64,000 nucleotides of DNA from Telopea speciosissima (Eukaryota > Streptophyta > Magnoliopsida > Proteales > Proteaceae): assembly GCF_018873765.1 (NCBI RefSeq), contig NC_057925.1, positions 3,798,927 to 3,862,926 of the forward strand. The letters run 5' to 3'. Below, one piece after another: positions 34,481 to 47,355 of the stretch; position 1 is the stretch's first letter, and every line of letters begins with the position of its first letter. The position numbers and the translations under genes are program-made. The notes beneath the pieces are model-generated. The model worked only from the letters and a program-made list of their open reading frames with translations, was not told the DNA's origin and made no database searches.

Positions 34481-35320
34481 ATTTTATTAAATATTTTGAA
34501 ATAAAATATTTAATAAATTGGTGTATTAGCCACTACCCATGTCTCCAAACATAGTACAACCCCTCCACTTCCCAACTTTGGTTCGCCAACCACATCACCC
34601 CCTTCCTCCCTGCCACCTCCGTCGTTGGCATCATCATCTGCGGGGATGGGGAATAAGGAGGAGAAGAAGAAGAAGAAATAAAAAAAGGCAAGGAGGAAAA
34701 ATTTGGGCAGGATTTTTTGTTTTTATTTGAATTGCACCTTTCGTGGCAATAATAAATAAACTGCTGCTAAATATAAAACATACGTGTCGAAAAAGATTCT
34801 GTTTTCGAGGGCAATCATTGGTGGAGAGACATTATTTTTAATAAAAAACAATAAAATATACAAGGCATAAAAACATGCTATCCAATACAAAACTTATTTC
34901 TTGGACTATGATAATAAGGTACCTTGAATCATGTCCTCTTGCCTCCTTCCCACCTACCAGTAAGAATGATTTGCCTAATCATCCTACATCCATAGTAGTC
35001 AATTTGCAAAGAGAAAATTAAAGAGAAGGCCACAGATCTTCCTATATACTATAAGATACAACATGTTGGGGGGGGGGGGGGGAGGGAGGGGAGGAGAACA
35101 TAAACATCAGAAAAAGTAAAGCAATTTTATACATTATAAATGTTTTCACAGGAATACAACCATAATATTCTAAATAGGGCAATGCTCCAATTGAACTATA
35201 TAACTTGCTTCTAATTGCAATTTCTACTTTTAGGCTCCATCCATTAATACAGAAAGAAAATTACTGTCAACATGGATCTTAGATATCCTAGAAGATGTGG
35301 GAGGATCTTCTTAATGCTAT
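34481..35320. other. Spacer between GATA array and NTAN1; no gene seen
   Basis: Has a short CCACCT/AAGAAG-rich patch near 34600-34680 whose open frame is low-complexity, and a G-run at about 35067-35083. The last few hundred bases are the likely 3' UTR of the minus-strand NTAN1 gene. Confidence 0.45.
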
Positions 35321-38300
35321 TCAGCATCTTAACCACTGTCCATCAGTAGTTCTCTCAAACACACGTGGTTTTGCCGTAGGAAATGTTTCTCTCCAATTTG
35401 GGTGCTGAATCAAATAGTCAAATAACCTGTAAGAACAAATAATTTATTAAACACTCTTCATATAATCACTTTAATTAGATTTCTGCCAAAACAAGGTCTG
35501 TATGGTCTGTATCAGGTTATCCCTTCAGAAATGCACATGCAATACAAGTAATTCAACATTTAGTGTATACTTGGTTAGAAGTGGAGCAGCATAACCAAAA
35601 GTGAAATAAAATCCATGATATTTACATCAGAACTTAAAATTCCACATTTCTAAAAATACAAATTTTCTTGTTTTCTTTGTATAATCAAGTGCAATTTCCT
35701 TCTGGGCCTCTGAAAATTTCTTCTATTTTTTCCCCATTCACCGCGCTTTCCCAAGAGGAAAATTCTTTCACTTCACATAACTTCTAACCAAATGGTGCTT
35801 AGGAACAGAAGCTTTCTACATCTTTTAGTAGACAAAACATTTCCTCTAATTCTTATTCTCAGATGATTTTTCCTATACCTAAAACATAAGAAGATGCAAA
35901 ATACTATTATTTTACATTTTATACGTTTCGTCACTAAGTTCACTGTCTTCCTAAAGAGTGAGAAACTCAACTCATCGAAGATATGTCTTCATTGTTTTCA
36001 AGTAATTGCCCAATTTAGTTGGACCGCTGAATGGTACCTCAAGTTTGAACTGCCAATGAGCCATCAACTGTATTTAACCCAGTTGACATGAGCAATCAAA
36101 AGGCTATTTTTAACTGCTTAGGTTGCATCCTTAATTGATATTCTTTGATCCTTTCTAGAAACTTTCTTAGAGCTTCCACATGCCCCTGCCTAGTCTTTGA
36201 CTTGACAATCATATCATCAACTTAGACTTCCACTTCCTTATGTATAAGGTCCTGGAGTACATGTTTTAGTGGCAAACTAATTTCAGCCTCTTGTTGGCAG
36301 CACTTACCTTCTTTCATTATCAACAAAATCTGGACCTTCAGCATAAGGTGAAGTTGAACATCTGAGGAGGATTTCTGGATCAGAAAGTTGCTGCAGTGAG
36401 AGGGCAAAATATTTCCAGCGTGGTGTCCTACAAATGAGGATATAAGAGAACATATCACCAAACCAGGTAAACACATGGGAATCCATCATCCTAAAAAAGA
36501 CGAAGAAAAAGAAGAAACATATGACAAGCCGAGTCAAGTTTCCAGACCACATAATTATCATGATCTTCAGGAAGGTTTCTCAGGAGAAATGTGCATATCT
36601 AGAAATTTGGACATAATTACTTTACCAGGAGCATGGGGCAATTTGAAATTGATCAGTGTGTGTATCATATGTTTCAAGCAACTTGCCCCTCCAAGTAGGG
36701 TCTGCTGAGGATACAGTCACTCGGATTCTCCTGACAATTTCATCTGGACATCTCAAGCTTGTATCAAAGATGGCTGGCCTGACCAATCCAGTGGATGTCT
36801 CTACCTAAGAAAAGCAAAACGTCTAGAATGTATATTAATGCTAAGAACAGGAATACCTCATACTTGAAACTTGAAAGTACCATATAATGTTATATTTGTG
36901 AATGAACATCAGTGTCTATTGTTGGTGGCAATTAAAGCATTCACAAAGGTTGGTAAATTTCAAAAGTTTACTAATTGCCGTGTGGTAAGTAATTATAGAC
37001 ATGAATGGGTCCAGTTATAGAGGATCTCACACCCAATTTATTGATCAATTATGGGTATATAAAAGGGATCAAAACGTGGTTCAAAATTTCACCAAATTAC
37101 AAACTGCCACTAATCTCTGACATATAATAATGGAGGTCAGTGACATCTTCATTGCTTTCCACAACTTTGGATGCACTTTTAACACACATAAAATGCCCAT
37201 TTTGGGTTGCAATTTGACCGATTAAATTGGTGGTATGTACAAATGAGTTACAACCAGGTGAACTTTACAAAGTTCCCAAACCTTTGAGAACATTATCAAG
37301 ATCCATTAGAATTTTGAATGCCAGAGTCAGATGGGAACAAAAGATTGCCGATGTAATCAAAACAACGAAAGAAATCATATATAGTTCATACAAGGCTACA
37401 ACATTCCATTCATATTTTACATGACTTTTATTGTTTAAATAAGGGTTGATCATCTAAGTACCAACTTGGCAACCATTGTGAAACAATACCTACTCTGTCA
37501 ACAAATTATTGGTCCACAACTTAAAGGTTGATGGAGGAATGATGTACACAGCCATTCCAACACCACTCTTAACTAACAGAATGCAAAACTTGCATAAACA
37601 GAAGAGCCTGCAGAACCAAATGGTGCATTATACAGAAAACCTATCTTATCCTATCCTAACGCTGTATAACAAAAAATCCACAAAACTAGCATCCAAATGT
37701 TTTATTTTATTGTTCTGCCCAATTTTACAATACACATTCAAATCAGAATAGAGAAGCTATACTGATGAAAACACTCATCATGTCAGAGTACGAAAGAAAA
37801 AGCAAGATAAGTGCAGTCAGTTTCACAGTTTAAGCTCAGTGAGGTCATCATCAAGGTAAATTAGTATATTCTCATTCTGGATTGTACTTAATAGGATCAA
37901 GTTTTCCTTCATCCATGGTGAATGAGGAATCCCCTCACCATTTCCTGATTTCCATCAGTCCTGTTTGATTGGACTAGGGAGGGGCATTTTCGACCTTGTG
38001 CAACAGGGGTGGGAGTTTACGATGACACAAGAGTCCAATCTCAAGGTCAAGTCACTAGTGGTGAGGGAATTTTTCCTTCTCCATTGGTGAAGGAAAACTT
38101 TCGCCATACTTAAATAACAACACAAACCCAGCCAAATTAACTCTTCATTTACATTATTAAGGTAGAGAAATCCGAAATTTTAAACAGTTAACTTACCACA
38201 AACCCAGTGAAAATGGGGTATGTATTTGCATCAGAATCTCTTCTAGTATTATGCTTAAGAACACAGACAGTTTGAATATGGAAATTTTCTTTGCTCCGCT

Positions 38301-41300
38301 GCAAAGCTTCAACTATTTTTGAACATAAAGGAAACGAATAACCATCTGATTCTGTACGGAACTCTGATTCAACTATTCCATGTGGACGCTGCATTCAAAG
38401 TTAATCAATCTATTTTAGTCATTCTACCTCTTAAAAAGGGAAATTACATCTCCAAAGAAGCAAAAACAAACATAAGACCTTGGGACAAACCTCATGTGAG
38501 GCATCTTCATAGCCACCAATTAGATGCACCTGCATTATATTTGCAGAAAGATTTCAATCCACGAAAAAATTACAAAAAAGGAAAGCAAAAACAACCATGA
38601 TTACAGTAACAAATGTCCAAAGAAGAAACAGACATCCAGCTCGGCAGCTGAAACATGATCATTGACCAATGACAACATCTGTGTGAGACCCAAATCGACA
38701 ACAGCAGGAGAATCCATATGTGCAACAGAAGTCCTGCAATAAAAAGGCATATACAACAGGAAGTCGGTTACCCCATAACTTGACAATAACTATGCTACAA
38801 CTCTAGCAAGTTCATTTTTGGTTACTCAATTGATTCTTACATTCCAGTCTTCCTGTTGCAAATTACAAGGCCCACACATGTAGTTGCTTCATCAGTGCCA
38901 ACTATCTTCAAATGAGAAGGGAAAAATGTAAAAAGGCTTGTCAGTATTAGATTATGGGAAGAATTTAAGAACTCGGTTAATTCAATACAGAGTATAGATT
39001 AGTAAGAGAGTATCATGAGATTTCACAGTAGAACATAAACTTCAAATGATGGTATGATGTCTTCATGAATTACCAACACATTTCAAAACTTTATCCTCCG
39101 GGAATATATTTATATAGTTACTTTGTGCTGCTTATTCAAGATTTTTCTGCTTCTGACTTGCCATTTTCTAAGCACAATTTCTGTGCAAAAGGAAAGAGGA
39201 GGGCAGACTCGAAAAGGATAAATCAATAAAGAAGAAGATATAAATTTCAGCACAGAAAGGTTCTTTGGTCAAAACAGAAACCAGTAAGTGAAGTCAATAA
39301 CAAGAAAGGAAGTAGGAGGCATGAATTGACAACATTTATAGTGGAACAAACCACAGCTTTAGGGCTTGCAGCCACAGGTTCCACAGCCCATTCCAGACCC
39401 TTAAGTGGGCACCATTTAATGCATTTAGGATCCAATATGGTGTGGCGAGGCAATACCCCAGGAATGAAATCTCTAAGGTAAGGCAGCTCTAAAACCTTCT
39501 TTATTGGGTTTGTTTTGGGCTTCATTGTATAAAAGGACTATCCAGCAAACAAGTCCGACCACAGTCTCCACAAGCTATCTTAATTGTACATCGTTATTCA
39601 GGTAGTTGTACTATCCTTTAATTCTTGGAAGTGTCATCAAAGATGAAATAAAAGTGGCAAAGGTTTTGATATGTCTAGGTCAAAATAAAGTCCTGTACAG
39701 GGGTGGAGCCAGGATTTTACTTTCCTCAAGGGGGGGGGGGGGGATTTACCAAGTATATAACAGCATAGGTTTAGCAAAATAGACAGTACGCTGAGGCTTG
39801 GTGGACTAGTTACATCAATTCCACACGTTAGGTAGGGTGGGAACCCAAAAAAATACAGAAACAGTAGTGATGGAATCACCCAGAATCTAGAGGAAATGAT
39901 AAGTCCACCCTTATTTATCTGTCTTTTTTTTTTAACTTCGAAGTTTTTAAAAAAAAATGATAGTAAATTCTTGGTCATGAATTCCTCTTTCTTTTTGTTT
40001 TTTTGTTGGGGGGCGGTTGTTAATTTCCATACAGAGGCAATGTTAATTTCAATCTCCAGGACACCACTTCTCCTCCTTGTTTCTTTTACCTACAGATATC
40101 CAGGTCAAAGATAACACGGTTACTGGGTGAGTATGAATTTTCTGCCAGACAGCTAAGCTATAGACATCTGATCAAGTTGGTTGCCCTACATAAAAAAAAC
40201 GAATTGTATGCTGGGTTGTAGTAATCACTCCTCTCTGATATACAAAGGTCAAAACTGTGTTTGGAAAACTTGTTTGCAGTATCCAGACATCTCAAACCTT
40301 GCGATGGCTTGTAACAACAGATGCTAAGAATGATGGGATGAGATCAAGCATTCTTCTTTATATTTTCTGTGTCTTCTCATTTTCTTCATTCAAGGCTTAT
40401 TTTTAAACATCATCATGCTGTATCTGAAGATCATGTATTATCTCGAGTAGCCTTAATGTTCTCTTTGGCCAAAGTTCGGAGACTGAAACCTCTTACCTTT
40501 CTTGTTCATGGCGTTGGTGTAATACATCCTCGTAGGATCTGTATTCATTACTTCAATCAATTCCTTTTGGAAGGGTGGGTGAAATTAAGACAGACCAGGG
40601 AAAACAAGTCCTAAACCTCAAAAGGAGGTTTGTAGAATTCATCCAAAATCTATTGTAATAACAGATGGATTTTAGTGAGTGGCTGTAGTTTAGTGGTTAG
40701 GGTTCTCCGTTATTCGCATGTGAATAAAAAAATAATAGATATGGTTTTTTTGTCTAATAGTTAATAGAACAAAATCTAAGAATCCAACAAGGCTATAGCA
40801 AAAACGTTCATAAAATAATGTGGTGAATGTCTAGTAAGTGCTACATAATAAACATTTGCATTAAAGATAAAAAAATAAAAAAAGTGAAAGAAACAGGACA
40901 GTAGTAAATAGAAATAAAAAGATCAAAGTAAAAGATCATGGAAATGGAGTGATCAACAGGTTCCATCAGCCATGATGCATGAGCTCTCACAGGAAAAACA
41001 GACACATTGATGCAGGTCACAAGTATACTGATTAAGTGGTGAAAAACTGAATCAAGTGATAAAAGCAAATGGAATAAAGCTTCAAGAACTCAGGATTAGT
41101 CACTTCCAAATCATATGTTCACATTTGTTGGGTTTCATGTAGACAAATTATGTTTTTCACCAAAAAAAAATGTAGACAAATTATGCTTCAGACTCTACAG
41201 GCCAAATATCCTGAACCCATCTATTGTATAAACTACACCCCAACAACTGCATCACATAGAGCTATAAGCACGAAAAATATTGCAAGAGATCAGCATACCT

Positions 41301-43053
41301 CAACAAGTGCAGGATCGACAGTTGCGTATTCTCTTTGGAACACATAAACATATTTAACTGGACCAGATTCTTCAGGGACTGAAATCTTCCTAGCTGGGAT
41401 AGATTTGAACAAATTTGAAGCAGATACCAGTACAGGGTGTTCTAACAAGGCCTCCAGGATTTCACTTCCCTGATTACAGAGGTAAGGTTTGAGGGTTATC
41501 TTCTGCAAGATGAATAATAGGATAAACAGATCCATTATAAAAGACATCACAAGCCAAAAGAAGCCCATTACTATTTCCCTCATGAGATTACACATCCATC
41601 AGCCAGCTGGCCCAGCTCTCCTAAGATGCTCATCCACCCAACACTTGACCACTATTTGCGTCTCTCTCATAGTTCTCCCCTCCCCCCCATCCAAAAAAAA
41701 AGAACTCTGGACAAAGCATCTCCTGTAATCAACTTATTATATATTTCAAAATTTCAAGTCTAATGCTACACTTTGTTGTTTCCTTCAGACTCCGTTTGTT
41801 TCGACATAAAATGAGTGGAAGTAAGAAAACGAATGTAAAATTTCTAATGACAGTTTATTTCCTTGAACATAAAAACGAAGGACGCAAAATTTTACAGGGG
41901 CCATGCTAGTCTTCTGATTGACATTCTTATTTATTGGATGCAACATTGAATGCAGGCTTATTGTTTGCAAACCTAAACATGAACAGAGATAAATGAGAAG
42001 GCATTATAATAGCCATTACAAATGCTCAAGGGAGGCCTGAGGATGCTCTAGTACAGAGGAGTGATCTGATCCTGATTGAAGGAGCTAAAAGAGCTAGGGG
42101 CAGGCCTAAAATGACCATAGGAGAGGTTGTGAGGAATGACATGTATAGTTGGAGGGCAAAGATCCATGTTGCCGATCCCATATAGCTGAGATTCCTCTGA
42201 GTTCCTAGGCTGGGCCTCTTTCCTCTTACTTTCATTTCTCTTTCCGCACTACTCATCTCTTATGTCGTCATTTCTTCTTTTCTCTTACTTTGAGTTGCAA
42301 TGATTCATGTAGCCAACCCCATTTAGATGGGATAAGGCTTAGTTTGTTGTTGTTGTTCTAGGCACAGTTACTGCAGTCCAGCTAAAGTATTGAATTATAA
42401 GAAGAAAATAAAGGGGCAAAGGTCATTGAGTACATTAACCAAACAAATAGTGGGACTGCTTGGTGATAACCAGTGGGGATCACATGTGATGGACGAGTTG
42501 TTAACAATGGCCTGTTTTCATTTCTTTGAATCAGCTCTGATGCAACTGGGTTATGTAGAAGATATGCCCAAATGTAAGAGGAATAAAGTAGCTGTTTAAA
42601 GTTCTTATATGGAAGATCTAAGGTAGGACTCATCAAAACTGCTCATGCAGCATACCAACCATGGAAATACCGGAGTTTGACAAGGAAAATAAGGAATCAA
42701 ACAAAGAAAATTAGAAGAAGAAAAAAAATCAAATTCAATAAAAAAGATTGTACTGCTAGTAAGCTTCTGATGATTCTTTTAGCTGTTCAGTGTGAACTGA
42801 ACAGTCATTTCAGAGTATTAATTTCAGGATCAAGAAAGAAATTGGTTGAATCAATGCCCCTGTGTTACATAAGCATGAAGTACTTTTGTGTCTTTAATAT
42901 AAATTATCTGTTTGATCAGTGAAATAAAGAAGAACACAATAGTCACAGAAAGAACGTTTGGAGAAATAAAGGAAGAGTAAGGGTCTTAGCTACCTGAGAT
43001 GCAGATGGAGATGGAGATGGGTTAGGAAAAGGAACTCCGTCAACCAATATCAT
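35321..43053 (-). CDS. Protein N-terminal asparagine amidohydrolase (NTAN1 family), 343 aa, complete
   Basis: Nine exons on the minus strand: 42994-43053, 41299-41469, 38841-38905, 38634-38733, 38491-38529, 38197-38388, 36626-36804, 36308-36427 and 35321-35426. All introns are GT..AG and the joined length, 1032 bp, is an exact frame with TGA. The family enzyme deamidates N-terminal Asn to Asp, making a secondary N-degron that is then arginylated and read by the N-end-rule ligase. Recognised parts: start MILVDGVPFPNP; QREYATVDP; VGTDEATTC, whose Cys (residue 87) matches the nucleophile of NTAN1 in animals; VHLIGGYEDASHE; IQTVCVLKHNTR; YPIFTGFV; IAPCSWTP; and STSPYAEGPDFV. Each is the counterpart of a block in the animal protein. 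The length is normal. Long introns 1, 2, 6 and 8 carry LINE pieces and low-complexity runs. It is divergent from the Rgp1 gene. The start is the first ATG of the conserved N-terminus. Confidence 0.92.
39247..39525 (-). other. Unassigned open frame inside NTAN1 intron 2
   Basis: A 92-codon frame includes PYLRDFIPGVLPRHTILDP and KWCPLKGLEWAVEP, more protein-like than most chance frames here, but it ends in a low-complexity hydrophobic tail. It is not needed for the NTAN1 reading frame. It could be a gene fragment or chance, and I assign no function. Confidence 0.25.
41137..41185 (+). mobile_element. Minimal LINE tail insertion with 16-bp target duplication (NTAN1 intron 2)
   Basis: ATGTAGACAAATTATG occurs at 41137-41152 and again at 41170-41185. 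Between the two lies only TTTTTCACCAAAAAAAA, the usual end of a plant L1 3' UTR (CACC plus A-run). This is the signature of target-primed reverse transcription that stopped almost at once. Confidence 0.75.
42027..42358 (+). mobile_element. RTE-type LINE 3' end in NTAN1 intron 1
   Basis: Plus strand reads VQRSDLILIEGAKRARGRPK, then GEVVRND and WRAKIHVADPI and a stop at about 42186. This is the C-terminal tail found after the reverse transcriptase in plant RTE LINEs. The 3' UTR ends in GATAAGGCTTAG and a (TTG)n tail at 42340-42358, typical of this clade. Antisense to NTAN1. Heavily 5'-truncated. Confidence 0.7.
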
Positions 43054-43339
43054 GACTCCGTTGTTTCAATGATTTTGAGGCTGTCTGTGTATGTGTACGA
43101 GAGAGGGAAGTAAAGACTGATGAGAGCACTTAAATCTTAATTGACCAATCAAAGCCTACAGGAGAAAGGTATGCAAGCATGTTCTTTAAAAAAAGGGGAA
43201 AGTGGCAGCATGGACCAGTCGTATTAGATTCAAACCACCCCAGCACGGTAGCACCCCACCTACCAATGAGAAGAGTTTGTATCCTCTCCCCCATGTGGAG
43301 ACCTCCCCACATGGTATCTCACCGTTCATGTGGGATCCT

Positions 43340-43615
43340 CTCTCCCTTTGAAATGACCTCCTTGCCCCTTTTGACACACATACTTTCCCATGGATGGTGA
43401 AATTCTATGTGGTAAGAGGATCCGGACTGCCAACCCCAACACGGCAACACCTCAACGGTCCTCTCCCTTGGGAAATATGAGCCTTTGAAATGACCTCCTT
43501 GCCCCTTTTGACACACATCCTTCTCCATTGATGGTGAGATTTTCATGTGGGGAGAGGATCCGGACTGCCAACCCCAACACGGCAACACCTCACTGGTCGT
43601 CTCCCTTGGGAAACA
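43340..43615. repeat. 138-bp tandem repeat upstream of NTAN1
   Basis: GAAATGACCTCCTTGCCCC recurs 138 bp apart (about 43350 and 43488), as does GATCCGGACTGCCAACCCC (about 43420 and 43558). There are two good copies and a partial, diverged third at about 43200-43340. It lies 0.3-0.6 kb upstream of the NTAN1 start codon, in its 5' flank. Confidence 0.75.
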
Positions 43616-43769
43616 TGGGCATATGTTAAAAGTTTTGACTAAACATATGCCCAAATATAAGCCTATAAGGGAGTATTCAAATTTTTTCCTATGCTATTAC
43701 ATAATTTTAAAAAAAAAAAAAACATGATATTACAAGATTACCTACAATTAGATTTAAGTTTGGCCAAAT

Positions 43770-43890
43770 GTTCTCTAGGGGTTCAGGCTGCACCCGGACA
43801 CATGGGGGTGGGCGAAATAACCACCCTGCCCCTTTGAATGGCAGGCCCATGTGTCTGGGCACGAGCTACGCTGCGACACAGAGAACATCA
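43770..43890. mobile_element. Short MITE between NTAN1 and the Rgp1 gene
   Basis: GTTCTCTAGGG at the left and CAGAGAAC at the right are inverted. Inside, CCGGACACATGGG is mirrored by CCCATGTGTCTGG, about 120 bp in all. No clear target-site duplication found. Confidence 0.5.
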
Positions 43891-44469
43891 GCCCTTTAAG
43901 TTTACAAAATTAACACCCAAACTTAACTTGAACATATTTATTCAAAAATAAATATGCATATTACAAGAATACCCAAAACAATGTTCACTCCCTTACCATG
44001 TAACATTTTTTTTTGACAATTTTAACCGTTGACTTCCTCCTTTCTCCTCTCTCAACAGCATTCTACCGCTTCCACCTGCAACAGTGATGGCGGCGGTCGT
44101 AGAAACTCCGGTCATAGAAACTCCGATTAATGTCATATCCCCCTTTCGATCTTCCCATCGGAAAACAACTCTAGATGTGGAGGGGGGCTCTAGTTCAAGT
44201 GTCCAGGGATAGGGCCAAGATGATGGGAATGTATCAATATTGCTAGCAATCAATCTGATCCCCCATGCCATGATTTAAATCTAAATCATTGCCAATTAGG
44301 CAACGATAAAAAAAAAAAACGACTACAAAGGGCCCATGATTGAACACCACCCCCTCCCCTAATTAATGGGATGGGCATGACATTTTATACCATGCAATAT
44401 ACTGAATTTCTAGAATTTGGATCAACGCCAAAACACTCTTCCTTGAGTCACAATTCTCAACATAACCAA

Positions 44470-45775
44470 GTTTCTTTTTATGGCGGATATTCGAAAATTC
44501 GTATTCGATTCGTGTTTGTATATGTTTAGGAGAATCTAAATCCGTCTGAAACTAATCAGATACAAATATGATAATCCCCCTATCTGATCGATTATTACCC
44601 GATTCGTTTAGCAATCCGATGATAATAAAATATTTGAAACATATCTCTATGTCCGTCTATCCTTTTAAGTTACCTTATTGGATTTCGTTATCTTATTTTT
44701 TATAATTTTATAAATTAAGATATGTGATTCTTTTTCTATATTTTCTATTGATTTATATATATTGGTTTATGCAATGTGATACATGGAATCACATATCTAT
44801 GTGAGAAAATCAAAGACTAAGAAGAGTAGAAGAAAGGGTAATTGTTGAATTCTCAAGTCTCAACCCTAACCCTTATTATAAAAATGATAAAGATGTCAAC
44901 GGATAGTCAAAAATTCTTATTCGAACCGCGTTCATATCCATTTAGGAGAATCCGTATTCAAAAAATCAGTATTCATAAATTTTTCGAATTTGTCCGAAAA
45001 CATATAGGATATTATTCAAATCCGTTCAAATATAAACGGATACGCATATGATAATGCCACTATCCAACCAAATTCGATCCATTTACATCTGGTGGTGATC
45101 AAAAGGGTTTGCGTTTCAAAAGACCCCTATAGTTGTCTCTCTGCCTCCCTTTTCTCCCCCCTCAATTAAAGATGTCATATTCGAAAATTCATATTCGATC
45201 CGTGTTCGTATATGTTTAGGAGAATTTGAATCCATTAAAAAAATAATCGGATACGAATATGATAATCCCTCATATCTGACTGATTAGTATGTGATTCGTT
45301 TAGCAATCCAATAGTAATACAAATGTTTAAAATATATCTTTGTATCCATCTATCTGATTAAGTTACCCTGTTGGATTTTGTTTTATAATTTTATACGTTA
45401 AGATAATGTGATTTTTTTTTAGATTTTTTATTAATTTATATATATATATTATTTATTTTATACATTGTGATATGATTTCATTTATTAAAATAAATACAAT
45501 ATAAGATCAAAAGTTAAAAAATATAAGAAAATCAAAAGCTAAGAAGAGTAGAAGAAATGGTAGTTAGTGAACTCTCAAGTCTCAACCTTAACTTCCATCA
45601 ACAAAATGGTAAAGATGTCAACGGGTAGTCGAAGGTTCGTATTTGATCCGCGTTCATATTCATTTAGGAGAATCCATATTAAAAAATCACTATTTGAAAA
45701 ACTATCCAAATCCGTTTGAAAACTAATAGAATATTATCCAAATCCGTCATCCGATGCGATCCGTTTACATCCTTA
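44470..45775. repeat. Direct duplication of about 700 bp in the NTAN1-Rgp1 spacer
   Basis: A sequence beginning ATTCGAAAATTC and ATTCGATTCGTG near 44485 recurs at about 45178. GATGTCAACGGATAGTC near 44892 recurs as GATGTCAACGGGTAGTC near 45614. Phrases such as TTTAGGAGAATC and AATCGGATACGAATATG occur repeatedly on both arms. Probably a tandemly doubled non-autonomous transposon. No coding frame. Confidence 0.6.
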
Positions 45776-45972
45776 CCTTCAATTTATTTATTTCTTTTTT
45801 TTATTTTTATTTTTGAATTTTAATCAGTTATTTGAGTAGGCAATCTTATAATTTTTACAAAAAACATAAATTATGAAAAGGTAAAGGGCAATACCGTAAT
45901 CAAGAACCAACATCGGCACATGATCCAGACTCGCAGTTGATATCATGTCACGTTTGTTTCCGTGTGTATCGC

Positions 45973-45973
<1 letters not shown>

Positions 45974-46019
<46 letters not shown>
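45974..46019. repeat. (GA)n tract at the 5' end of the Rgp1 gene
   Basis: About 22 GA units just upstream of the inferred first, non-coding exon of the Rgp1 gene. It may lie in the promoter or 5' UTR. GA tracts of this kind are common at plant transcription starts. Confidence 0.85.
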
Positions 46020-46023
<4 letters not shown>

Positions 46024-47355
46024 GGAAACCGCAGAACAACGAAGGAAGGTATAAGATGTTCCGCTCGCTTCAACGGTATTTTAATTTTCTCTCACATTGG
46101 GTCTCTATAATCTATATCATCATCCTTCTACAATTAGGGCAATACTCTCTGAATTCTCAATTGGTTCGCGCCTTTTTTTTCTCCCCTCATTTTCATCTCT
46201 CCGCAGAACGAATCTGGCTCAATTTTGAGTCTGATTTGATTCCCAATTGGTCTGGCTAACTTTATTAATTTGATTCTCAAATCGAATCATTGACTTCGGT
46301 TGGCGGGAGCTGGTTCTGATGCATTTCGTTCTTGTTATCATCTAAAGAATCGATCTCACCCAAGTTTGCAAAAACTTTTCATTTGGTGCGTGATTAATTG
46401 CTTACCTACATTTTGCAATCTTATTGTTTGCATTAGATTTAATTTTCTTCTTCATTTATATTTATAAATTGATAGTCTGAGACATGAACACGGAATGGCC
46501 CTCTCTGTCTCCAAGATATTCAGATCAATTAGTTAAGTGTTGCTACTTCTTTTACATATTTCTCCCCCATTGTTTTCTTTTATAATTTCCCACAACTGCT
46601 GTTTTGGTGCAACTCTTCTTAATTAGCTCGAAGTTGAAGTTGATTTGACTGTGTGGCTACTGTTGTCTTTGCTGTCGTTCTTGTTATTAGTATTTTTAGT
46701 TTTTTGATTTGATCCACTCAACATTATGCCATTGCTGTCAGGTTCTGTTGATTCACAACCAGTTCTTGAATGTTAGCCTTCTTTTCAAGCTCATGTACTA
46801 CAGTTGGGGTGGTAGGACATTAACTTGAATGTAATTTGGAGCTATGGCAGTTATTTACTTTTGTGAGGTTTTTAGTGAATGTTTTAATGGCTCTTGTTTA
46901 TACAGAAATTTCTGTAGAATGGTCTTGTGTTTTTTTTTGGTGTTAAAAATGTTACCATTTTCTAATTTATTGCTTGGTATCTTTGGTACTGTGCTGATAT
47001 TATTGCATTACATGTTTTTGATGACAGGTATAAGAGTGTAATGTTCTAAATGCTACCTGCTTTGCTATGCAGTCTGCTTCTTATATCTGCATAGATTGTA
47101 CCAATACTAAGGTCCCTGATGTTTTAGGCCATTAAAATATGGTGAGATCATGTTCAATGAGATGTTGATATTATTTGATGTCCTTTTACTTGTCACATTT
47201 ATAGAAAATCAACACATATATCTCATTACGTGACTGGTGCAGGAAATACATATTGGGTCAATTCATCCAACCATTCATGCATTATGAAGGCTGATTATAG
47301 TTCTTCTTTTTCATACATATTTTAGTCATTTGGTTGAAAATTCTGTACTGAGGAA
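46020..47355 (+). promoter_or_regulatory. Inferred 5' UTR with leader intron of the Rgp1 gene
   Basis: A good donor, AAG|GTATAAG, lies at 46048/46049 and a good acceptor, TATTTTAG|TCATT, at 47325/47326, leaving a 30-base leader before the ATG at 47356. The sequence between has T-rich, intron-like composition and no protein frame. The join is inferred from splice signals only. Confidence 0.45.

Noticed and set aside
34539-34730. 63-codon plus-strand frame, Pro/His/Arg-rich
   Set aside because: Low-complexity translation of a CCACCT/GAAGAA patch with no conservation in other units.
45945-46259. Plus-strand frame with an (Arg-Glu)n run upstream of the Rgp1 gene
   Set aside because: The run comes from the GA tract. 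The frame is not in phase with the Rgp1 coding sequence and has no motif.
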